Shown: one piece after another, positions 28,389 through 35,061 of the stretch
Numbering within the stretch: position 1 is the first letter of the stretch
Layout of the letters: every line of letters begins with the position of its first letter
NCBI RefSeq assembly: GCF_020782115.1
Contig: NZ_JAJGMW010000018.1
Location: forward strand, 1 to 64,000
From: Leeuwenhoekiella parthenopeia
GTDB lineage: Bacteria; Bacteroidota; Bacteroidia; Flavobacteriales; Flavobacteriaceae
Length of the DNA stretch: 64,000 nt
Reading direction: 5' to 3'
Translations under genes and position numbers: made by a program
Notes under the pieces: model-generated
Database searches by the model: none
Told to the model about the DNA's origin: nothing
The model's input: the letters and a program-made list of their open reading frames with translations, nothing else

Positions 28389-28431
28389 AACTAGTGGCTT
28401 TTAACTCCCCCTTTGGGGGATGGGGGGCTAA
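28349..28431. repeat. Two translated palindromic repeats at the argF'-argB junction
   Basis: gccccctagcccccgaagggggtac (28349-28373) lies in frame within the first 15 codons of argB. ttaactccccctttgggggatggggggctaa (28401-28431) lies within the last 17 codons of argF', encoding the tail APHPPKGELKA. Both belong to the same C-run/G-run family found between the other arg genes, here in opposite orientation about 30 bp apart. Confidence 0.85.
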
Positions 28432-29373
28432 ATTTTCCAATATCCTTTTCAGCACCACCTGTGCCGAAAACGTACGGTTGTTGGCCTGCTCAATAACCAC
28501 CGACTGGTCGCCATCCAAAACCTCATCAGCCACAATGACATTGCGACGCACCGGCAGGCAATGCATAAATTGTGCAGTTCCCAATTTTTCGGAAGTGATC
28601 ATCCAGTCTGAATGGGTTTCCGGGGTGGCTACAACTTTTCCGTATTCTTTATAATTACTCCAGTTTTTTACGTAAACGAAATCGGCATCTTTCAAAGCTT
28701 CATCCTGATCGTAAACAACCTTAGAATCCTTGACAACATCGGCACTCAACTCATAACCTTTTGGATGTGTGATGGTAAAATCCACATCCATCTTCTGCAT
28801 CATCCCGATAAACGAATTGGCCACCGCGTGCGGCAAGGCCTTGGGATGTGGCGCCCAGCTGAGAACCACTTTAGGTTTGGATTGCTGCGAAAGTTCGGTT
28901 ATCGTAATCGCATCGGCCAGCGCCTGAAGCGGATGCGCCGTGGCACTTTCCATATTGACAACAGGCACCGAAGCATATTTTTCAAAACTTGAAATCACAT
29001 ACTCGCTTTCGTCCTTGGCCTTATCGGTAAGGGTTGGAAAGGCGCGCACCGCGATTACATCTCCGTATTGGGAAATGACCTGTGCGGCTTCTTTAATGTG
29101 CTCGGAGGTGTCTGCGTTCATCACGGTACCATCTTCAAACTCGAGCTTCCAGGCATCGCTGTTAAAATTCATCACCGTAACATCCATCCCCAGGTTGCAG
29201 GCGGCTTTCTCTGTGCTGAGGCGCGTGCGCAAACTGGAATTGAAAAACAACATTACTAAGCGTTTGCGTTTTCCTAAATGTTCAAAAGCATAGGGGTTTT
29301 TCTTGATTTCGCGGGCTTCCGCGATTAATTCTTTTAGATCGGTAATGTCGTCTAATCCGGTGTATTTTTTCAT
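28378..29373 (-). CDS. argF': N-acylornithine carbamoyltransferase (probably N-succinylornithine type)
   Basis: Carbamoylates an N-acylated ornithine, replacing the usual OTCase. The 331 residues align with B. fragilis SOTCase from MKKYTGLDDI onward: FFNSSLRTRLSTEKAA (carbamoyl phosphate), WKLEFEDGTVMN, EHIKEAA, ATAHPLQALAD, SWAPHPKALPHAVANSF and FMHCLPVRRNVIV. The specificity residue, Glu92 in the acetyl enzyme and Pro90 in the succinyl enzyme, is Ser90 here. Published substitutions of Glu92 by Ser, Pro, Ala or Val switch the enzyme to succinylornithine, so I infer succinyl specificity. The C-terminal tail is encoded by a palindromic repeat. Confidence 0.93.
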   Translation of the reverse strand: MKKYTGLDDITDLKELIAEAREIKKNPYAFEHLGKRKRLVMLFFNSSLRTRLSTEKAACNLGMDVTVMNFNSDAWKLEFEDGTVMNADTSEHIKEAAQVISQYGDVIAVRAFPTLTDKAKDESEYVISSFEKYASVPVVNMESATAHPLQALADAITITELSQQSKPKVVLSWAPHPKALPHAVANSFIGMMQKMDVDFTITHPKGYELSADVVKDSKVVYDQDEALKDADFVYVKNWSNYKEYGKVVATPETHSDWMITSEKLGTAQFMHCLPVRRNVIVADEVLDGDQSVVIEQANNRTFSAQVVLKRILENLAPHPPKGELKATSYEN

Positions 29374-29420
29374 TTGTTGATTCCTGTCAGGTTTATAATG
29401 TGCAGCCGAAATCTCTGCTT

Positions 29421-29524
29421 TGTCCTCTCCCCAGCCCTCTCCAAAGGAGAGGGGGTTTGAGTAGTACTATGTTACTAATTTGTTTATATTTTCTGTCAAA
29501 CTGTCCCGATAGCTATCGGGACAG
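29421..29524. repeat. Palindromes between argF' and argD
   Basis: The hairpin CCCTCTCC-aaa-GGAGAGGG (29435-29453) sits in a copy of the tcctctccccagccc repeat (29421-29461). At 29501-29524 is a perfect 24-bp palindrome with half-site CTGTCCCGATAG. Its 16-bp core recurs at 18394-18409. No U-tract accompanies either, so they are not typical terminators. Confidence 0.85.
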
Positions 29525-29537
29525 ACTAACATGCTAT

Positions 29538-30671
29538 TTACATTTTATCCAATTCTATTTTTAATGCTTCAAAAAACTGATCGATTTGTTCGTTTTGAAT
29601 CGTCAATGGCGGTAGAATACGAATCAGGTTTTTGTTTTTAGCGCTTCCTGTAAAAATATGCTGATCGTAAATCAGTTTTTTGCGGATGGCAGCCGTATCA
29701 AAATCAAATTCCAGACCCAGCATCAGGCCACGGCCTTTTACGTTTTTTATCTGCGGAATATCTAAGGTTTTGGCCTTAAAATGCTCGGAAACACGCAGGG
29801 CATTAGCTATCAGATTTTCTTCTTCCAATACTTCAAGCACGGTTAAAGCTGCGGCACAGGCCAGGTGATTTCCGCCAAAAGTGGTACCCAGCATTCCATA
29901 TTCAGCCTTTATGGATGGGTGAATCAAAATCCCTCCTACCGGAAAGCCGTTACCCATACCTTTGGCCATTGAAATCAGCTCCGGCTCTACGTTGTATTCC
30001 TGAAAAGCAAAGAACTTTCCGGTACGGCCAAAACCTGCCTGTACTTCATCGGCGATAAGGCAGGTTCCGGTTTGTTTACAGAGTTTGTCAACACCTTCGT
30101 AGAATTCAGCCGTGCTGATATCCAGACCGCCTACACCCTGAATAAATTCAACAATCACCGCACACACATCTTCCTTAGCCAAAACCGCTGCCAAAGCATC
30201 CAGATCTCCAAGAGGTAAAAATTCGACCTCCTGCTGCGCGTTTATAGGCGCTACAATTTTAGGATTATCGGTGGCTGCAACTGCTGCTGAAGTTCTTCCG
30301 TGAAAGCTGTTGTTAAAGGCGACAACTTTTTTTCTTCCGGTTACGAAAGAGGCCATTTTCAGGGCATTCTCGTTTGCTTCTGCCCCACTACTGCACATAA
30401 ACAACTGATAGCCGGGTGTATTGGCCTGAGCGGGTAGTTTTTCGCCCAAAGCCTCCTGCAAGGGATTGTGCACCGCGTTGCTGTAAAAACCGATATCGTG
30501 AAGTTGCTTGGTAAGATTCTCCACATATTTGGGATGCCCATGACCGATGGAAATCACTGCGTGACCCCCGTACAAATCCAGATATTTAGTGGGTGTGGCA
30601 TCGTAAACCCAAACATCCTGAGCCTTAACCGGAGTTACATCGTATAACGGATAAACATCAAATAAACTCAT
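29538..30671 (-). CDS. argD: Acylornithine aminotransferase
   Basis: PLP class-III aminotransferase converting N-acylglutamate semialdehyde to N-acylornithine. The 377 residues show GHGHPKYVENL, FMCSSGAEANENALKMA, NSFHGRTSAAVAATDN, LIADEVQAGFGRTGKFFAFQ and the PLP lysine in SMAKGMGNGFPVGG. Length is typical of compact ArgD. Its start overlaps the proC stop by 1 bp (TAATG), so it is translationally coupled. Confidence 0.95.
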   Translation of the reverse strand: MSLFDVYPLYDVTPVKAQDVWVYDATPTKYLDLYGGHAVISIGHGHPKYVENLTKQLHDIGFYSNAVHNPLQEALGEKLPAQANTPGYQLFMCSSGAEANENALKMASFVTGRKKVVAFNNSFHGRTSAAVAATDNPKIVAPINAQQEVEFLPLGDLDALAAVLAKEDVCAVIVEFIQGVGGLDISTAEFYEGVDKLCKQTGTCLIADEVQAGFGRTGKFFAFQEYNVEPELISMAKGMGNGFPVGGILIHPSIKAEYGMLGTTFGGNHLACAAALTVLEVLEEENLIANALRVSEHFKAKTLDIPQIKNVKGRGLMLGLEFDFDTAAIRKKLIYDQHIFTGSAKNKNLIRILPPLTIQNEQIDQFFEALKIELDKM

Positions 30672-31471
30672 TATTTCTGGTCGGTTTTAATCACGTTAAT
30701 TTTATTGAATGAGGCTACCATTCCCTGTATCAGTGATGAACTGAGGCCTTTATGTTCCATCTCGTTAAGTCCTTCAATCGTACAGCCTTTTGGAGTGGTT
30801 ACACGGTCTATTTCTTCTTCCGGATGGTTACCCGATTCGATAAGCAATTTTGACGCACCGTTACAGGTATGCATCGCCAGTTCCTGAGCTTCGTGCGCAT
30901 CAAAGCCTAATTGAATCGCAGCCTGCGTCGTTGCGCGTATAAGGCGCATCCAGAAGGCAATTCCGCTTGCGCAAACCACAGTCGCGGCCTGCATTTGATT
31001 TTCGGGAATGATCAGACTATTTCCCAAACGATTGAAAATCGCTTCAGCTACTTTTATGCGTTTCATTCCCTTTTCATTACTGGCCAGGCAGGTCATCGAG
31101 GCTCCAACAGCAATCGCGGTATTCGGCATTGCTCTAATGATAAACTGATCGGTACCCACAATGGCTTCAATCTGCGAAATCGCGTAGCCGGTAATGGTCG
31201 AGATCAGCACGTGCTTATCGGTAAGTTCGTCTTTGATATCGTGAAGAATCTTTGCCAATTGTGCCGGTTGCACTGCAAAAATGAGAATGTCTGATTTCTG
31301 CACCGCCTCCAGGTTATCTGAAGTCACAAAAACATTCTTGTACTCGGCATACGACTCAATCGTAGCCGGATTACGCCTGGTCATATACAGCGTGGTGATC
31401 GCGTTATTGGTGATTAAACCTTTGGCTATTGCCAAACCCAGGTTACCGGTTCCTATAATTGCTATTTTCAT
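30671..31471 (-). CDS. proC: Pyrroline-5-carboxylate reductase
   Basis: Makes proline from pyrroline-5-carboxylate with NAD(P)H. The 266 residues begin with the Rossmann motif IAIIGTGNLGLAIAKGL and carry FIIRAMPNTAIAVGASMTCLA and the C-terminal signature TPKGCTIEGLNEMEHKGLSSSL. It sits inside the arginine cluster between argC and argD. The Pro and Arg pathways share glutamate-semialdehyde chemistry. The position is common in Bacteroidota and suggests co-regulation of proline with arginine synthesis. Confidence 0.94.
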   Translation of the reverse strand: MKIAIIGTGNLGLAIAKGLITNNAITTLYMTRRNPATIESYAEYKNVFVTSDNLEAVQKSDILIFAVQPAQLAKILHDIKDELTDKHVLISTITGYAISQIEAIVGTDQFIIRAMPNTAIAVGASMTCLASNEKGMKRIKVAEAIFNRLGNSLIIPENQMQAATVVCASGIAFWMRLIRATTQAAIQLGFDAHEAQELAMHTCNGASKLLIESGNHPEEEIDRVTTPKGCTIEGLNEMEHKGLSSSLIQGMVASFNKINVIKTDQK

Positions 31472-31489
31472 CTATACAGTCTTTTTATC

Positions 31490-31754
31490 ATTCCCGCGCA
31501 GGCGGGAATCTCTTAATCCTCACCCCCAGCCCCTCTCTCCCGAAGCTTCGGGAGAGAGGGGAGTTGGATTTATTTTTAAAATTCTATTTTCATTTCCGTG
31601 AAGACGGAAATCTTTCGATCCTCATCCCCAACCCTTCTCCCAAAGGAGAAGGGAGTTTGGTTCATTTCTTATTTCAAAATTCTTATATCTCTGTTTTATT
31701 TTTTGTAATAGTAAAACAGATTTAAAATCCCCTTTGGGGGTTTGGGGGCCTAAA
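31490..31754. repeat. Tandem palindromic repeats filling the argC-proC gap
   Basis: Two diverged copies of one composite unit lie in a row: 31490-31568 and 31592-31660. Each is a 20-nt hairpin (ATTCCCGCGCAGGCGGGAAT at 31490-31509; ATTTCCGTGAAGACGGAAAT at 31592-31611) followed by a C-rich/G-rich inverted repeat. The first inverted repeat is a perfect 32-bp palindrome centred on 31545/31546. A third element (ccccctttgggggtttggggg, about 31730-31750) touches the argC stop codon. The hairpins differ by compensating base pairs. Confidence 0.9.
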
Positions 31755-32727
31755 AATAACTCCCTTTTAAATTTAAACCTTCGGTTTGCGGAAGGCCAAA
31801 AATCAAATTCATATTTTCTACCGCCTGTCCTGATGCTCCTTTAAGCAGGTTATCGATGCAACTCGTGATGAGCAACTGATTGCCGTGCTTGTGCAGGTGA
31901 ATCAGACACTTGTTTGTATTCACCACCTGTTTCATATGTACTTCAGAATCTGAAATAAAGGTGAATGGTGCATCGGCATAAAAATCCTCGTAGATCTTTT
32001 TCGCTTCAGCCAGATCGCCCTCAAAAGAGGTGTATGCCGTTGCGAAAATCCCCCGTGAAAAATTACCGCGATTCGGCAAAAAGAAAATTTCGTTATCAAA
32101 CGCTCCCTGTAATTGCTTTACCGTCTGGTTGATTTCGCCCATATGCTGATGCGTAAAAGGCTTGTAATACGAAAAATTGTTATCACGCCAGGTGTAATGC
32201 GTAGTTGCTGAAAGCGAAGTTCCTGCCCCGGTGGCACCGGTTACCGCATTGATGTGCACGTCTGACTTTATTTTTTTGGCATCGGCCAAAGGAAGCAAAG
32301 CCAACTGAATAGCCGTTGCAAAACAACCCGGATTTGCGATGGAACCGGCTTGCTTAATAGCATCGCGGTTTAATTCGGTGAGACCGTAAACGAACTCGCG
32401 GCCCTGAAACTCCGCATCGAGTTTGAGGCGAAAATCATTGCTTAAATCAATGATGATAGTGCTTTCGGTAAACTGGTTTTCTTCTAAAAAAGCTTTCGAA
32501 TTTCCGTGACCCAGGCATAAAAAAACCACATCCACGTCAAAATCAATAGTTCCCGAAAAACGCAGGTGTGTACTTCCCAGTAAATCCTGATGCACGTCAC
32601 TCAACAGATTTCCTGCATTTGAGGTACTGTAGACAAAGCTCAATTCAACATATTGATGGTTGAGCAAAATACGCAGCAGTTCTCCTGCAGTGTATCCGGC
32701 TCCTCCAACTATTCCGGCTTTGATCAT
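31750..32727 (-). CDS. argC: N-acyl-gamma-glutamyl-phosphate reductase
   Basis: NADPH-dependent reduction of acylglutamyl phosphate to the semialdehyde. The 325 residues begin KAGIVGGAGYTAGELLRILL, and the catalytic Cys is in SIANPGCFATAIQLALLPL. Also present are HQHMGEINQ and NRGNFSRGIFATAYTSFEG. The start overlaps the argG stop by 4 bp (ATGA). Length and motifs are normal. Confidence 0.96.
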   Translation of the reverse strand: MIKAGIVGGAGYTAGELLRILLNHQYVELSFVYSTSNAGNLLSDVHQDLLGSTHLRFSGTIDFDVDVVFLCLGHGNSKAFLEENQFTESTIIIDLSNDFRLKLDAEFQGREFVYGLTELNRDAIKQAGSIANPGCFATAIQLALLPLADAKKIKSDVHINAVTGATGAGTSLSATTHYTWRDNNFSYYKPFTHQHMGEINQTVKQLQGAFDNEIFFLPNRGNFSRGIFATAYTSFEGDLAEAKKIYEDFYADAPFTFISDSEVHMKQVVNTNKCLIHLHKHGNQLLITSCIDNLLKGASGQAVENMNLIFGLPQTEGLNLKGSYF

Positions 32728-33971
32728 GAGTTTCCGTTTACGTGGTTGTAAATCTTATTCTGGTTACCGGTGATTTTGATAAAACCTTTGGCATCTTCGG
32801 CGGTCCATCCTTTGTTCATTTCGCCGTAGGCTCCAAAAGAAGCATTCATCAAATCATGTTCAGATTTAATTCCTTCCAGCGTAAAGCGATACGGCTGCAG
32901 GGTGATATACACCTCACCCGAAACATTTTTCTGACTATCGGTCAAAAAGGCTTCCATATTGCGCATTGCAGGATCGAGATACTGCCCTTCGTGCAGGTGC
33001 ATTCCGTAGAAATTAGATAAATAGTCTTTATGCTGCATTTGCCATTTGGTAAGCGTATGCTTCTCCAGCAAATGATGCGCTTTGATGATGATCAGAGGCG
33101 CAGCAGCTTCAAAACCTACCCGACCTTTGATCCCGATAATGGTATCGCCTACGTGAATATCCCGGCCAATTCCATAAGGAGCAGCCAGCTTTTGCAGGGC
33201 TTCAATATTTTCTACCGGAGTTCCGGTCTTGCCATTTACGGCTTTGAGTTCTCCTTTTTCAAAAGTCAGAGTCACCTGCTCAGCTTCACTTTTTTGAACT
33301 TGCGATGGGTAAGCCGATTCCGGCAGACCTTTGTGTGAAGTCAGGGTTTCACTACCGCCAACGCTGGTTCCCCAAAGTCCGCGGTTTACCGAATACTTGG
33401 CTTTCTCCCAGGCCATTTCTACGCCGTGGCTTTTTAAGTATTCTATTTCCGCTTCGCGCGAAAGCTGTAAATCCCGTATAGGGGTGATGATTTCTATTTC
33501 GGGGGCCAAAGTTTGAAAGATCATATCAAAACGCACCTGATCGTTACCCGCGCCGGTACTGCCGTGTGCCACATATTTGGCACCTATTGATTTGGCATAA
33601 TTGATAATCTCAACGGCCTGAATGATACGTTCGGCACTTACCGAAAGTGGATAGGTATTGTTTTTAAGGATGTTCCCGTAAATCAAATACTTCACCACCT
33701 TATCGTAAAAGCGGTCAACCGCCTGAATGTTTTTATAGGTCTTAGCTCCGATTTTTAGAGCCTTTGATTCGATTTCGTTGATTTCTTCCTGCGAAAAGCC
33801 TCCGGTATTGATGCTTACCGCGTGTACTTCATAGCCTTTATCGGCAGAAAGGTATTTAGCGCAATAGCTGGTATCAAGACCACCGCTGTAGGCCAGTACG
33901 AGTTTTGCTCCGGCAGGGTTAGCCGCCGGTATTTTTGTGTCTATAGCTTGTGAATGCGTTGTTGAATCCAA
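32724..33971 (-). CDS. argG: Argininosuccinate synthase
   Basis: ATP-dependent condensation of citrulline and aspartate. The 415 residues contain the PP-loop LVLAYSGGLDTSYCAKYL, YVAHGSTGAGNDQVRFD and SVGGSETLTSH. Roughly 20 residues precede the first conserved strand, a mild extension. Upstream by 44 bp on the same strand is a GNAT gene, and downstream argC overlaps by 4 bp. ArgG comes second in the cluster although it acts late in the pathway. Confidence 0.96.
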   Translation of the reverse strand: MDSTTHSQAIDTKIPAANPAGAKLVLAYSGGLDTSYCAKYLSADKGYEVHAVSINTGGFSQEEINEIESKALKIGAKTYKNIQAVDRFYDKVVKYLIYGNILKNNTYPLSVSAERIIQAVEIINYAKSIGAKYVAHGSTGAGNDQVRFDMIFQTLAPEIEIITPIRDLQLSREAEIEYLKSHGVEMAWEKAKYSVNRGLWGTSVGGSETLTSHKGLPESAYPSQVQKSEAEQVTLTFEKGELKAVNGKTGTPVENIEALQKLAAPYGIGRDIHVGDTIIGIKGRVGFEAAAPLIIIKAHHLLEKHTLTKWQMQHKDYLSNFYGMHLHEGQYLDPAMRNMEAFLTDSQKNVSGEVYITLQPYRFTLEGIKSEHDLMNASFGAYGEMNKGWTAEDAKGFIKITGNQNKIYNHVNGNS

Positions 33972-34015
33972 AACGTATTAATTTGAGGTTTTTAATGTAT
34001 TGAGTAAAAACCGGG

Positions 34016-34672
34016 TTAATCTTGTTCCTTTTTTTCTTTTTTCAAAAAGAGATGTTCCTTGATGCTCTTGAGACGTGTAAAAGCCTTCGGATTTAGCTTT
34101 TTGTCTTTTTTTTTAAGCTCTTCCGGGTTTTCTGCTTTCTTCTTTTCCTCCTTGGCCGGATCGTAAAGCATCCCGGTGCAGAGGCACATCTTCTGCTCGG
34201 TTCGCTGCAGTATATCGTAATTACGACAGGTTTGACAGCCTTTCCAGAAGGTAGGATCATCGGTAAGCTCCGAGAACGTAACGGGTTTATAGCCCAGTTC
34301 CGAATTGATTTTCATCACTGCAAGACCGGTCGTGATCCCAAAAACTTTGGCATCGGGATATTTTGTGCGCGAATGTTTAAAAATGGCTTCTTTAATCTGC
34401 CGGGCAAGACCGCTGCCCCGGTAATCAGGATGTACGATAAGACCGCTATTGGCTACAAATTTACCGTGTCCCCAGGCCTCGATGTAACAAAAACCGGCAA
34501 ACTTATCGCCATCAAGAGCGATAACAGCGTTACCGTTTTCCATTTTGGTAATTACATATTCTGGAGTGCGCTTGGCGATACCGGTACCGCGTACTTTAGC
34601 AGATTCTGCGATCGTGTCGCAAATGTATTGTGCATATCCCGCATGGGATTTATTAGCAATGGTAATTTCCAT
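34016..34672 (-). CDS. GNAT acyltransferase, candidate N-acylglutamate synthase of the arginine cluster
   Basis: 218 residues. The GNAT fold occupies about residues 1-150, with the acyl-CoA loop VHPDYRGSGLARQIKEAIF (R/Q-x-x-G-x-G/A pattern RGSGLA). After it, CQTCRNYD and CLC form a Cys-rich knot, and the tail is highly lysine-rich (coiled, KKEKKEQD). No ArgA or ArgJ gene is seen here, and this is the first structural gene of the arg cluster. The natural inference is the missing acetyl- or succinyl-CoA:glutamate acyltransferase. Direct sequence evidence only supports GNAT. Confidence 0.8.
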   Translation of the reverse strand: MEITIANKSHAGYAQYICDTIAESAKVRGTGIAKRTPEYVITKMENGNAVIALDGDKFAGFCYIEAWGHGKFVANSGLIVHPDYRGSGLARQIKEAIFKHSRTKYPDAKVFGITTGLAVMKINSELGYKPVTFSELTDDPTFWKGCQTCRNYDILQRTEQKMCLCTGMLYDPAKEEKKKAENPEELKKKDKKLNPKAFTRLKSIKEHLFLKKEKKEQD

Positions 34673-34767
34673 ATTCTTTAGAATTGGAAGTTAGAAAAAA
34701 AGTGAAATTGAAATTTGATTTGAAGACGGAACCGGACTCACCTAAGTTCCCAATAAAACTGCACCCA
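34673..34767 (-). other. Leader-to-GNAT spacer in the arg 5' region
   Basis: The 95-nt spacer after the Arg-rich leader ORF contains a weak hairpin on the minus strand (GGAAC...GTTCC, about 34715-34740) and a later run of seven T. These are not adjacent, so I do not call an intrinsic terminator. Confidence 0.5.
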
Positions 34768-34908
34768 CTAGGGGCGACGACGCTCATGGCGACGCACGGG
34801 GATAAATACTAAAGAACTGTGGGTCTCTCTAGCAACAGGATATAAAGAATGGAACAAGGCGCTTACGGCTTGTTTGAATTCTTCCATATGTAATACTATT
34901 CCCTTCAT
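34768..34908 (-). CDS. Arg-rich leader ORF upstream of the arginine cluster
   Basis: ATG at 34906-34908 opens 46 codons ending in TAG at 34768-34770. The peptide opens MKGIVLHMEEF and ends IPVRRHERRRP. Five of codons 39-45 are Arg (CGT or CGC, 34774-34794), right before the stop. Such clustering of the end-product amino acid at the end of a short uORF is the hallmark of a regulatory leader peptide. It lies 95 nt before the first arg gene on the same strand. Unlike the ilv leader, no convincing terminator follows, so the mechanism, if regulatory, may act on translation or Rho-dependent termination. Confidence 0.6.
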   Translation of the reverse strand: MKGIVLHMEEFKQAVSALFHSLYPVARETHSSLVFIPVRRHERRRP

Positions 34909-34927
34909 TTGTTGTGCTAAAATACAA

Positions 34928-34980
34928 AGTAGATTTAAATGACAGCCCCTTTTTAAAGGTAAATATCACATAAATCTACT
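34928..34980. promoter_or_regulatory. 10-bp inverted repeat upstream of the arg leader
   Basis: AGTAGATTTA (34928-34937) and TAAATCTACT (34971-34980) are perfect inverted copies flanking 33 bp. They end 20 bp before the Arg leader start. They could bind a dimeric repressor or loop the promoter. They do not match the classical ARG box. Confidence 0.4.
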
Positions 34981-35061
34981 TTTTTTATGATTTCTTCAGA
35001 TTTTCTTCCAAATTCCAATAATCACTATTGATTTTTTAATTAATCTTCCATTATTACCGGA

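Noticed and set aside
31530..31561. Perfect 32-bp palindrome as a proC/argC terminator
   Set aside because: No U-tract follows in either direction and the element belongs to the dispersed repeat family.
34673..34767. Intrinsic attenuator terminator after the Arg leader
   Set aside because: The only stem (GGAAC/GTTCC) is short, and the T-run lies about 30 nt further on; I do not call a terminator.
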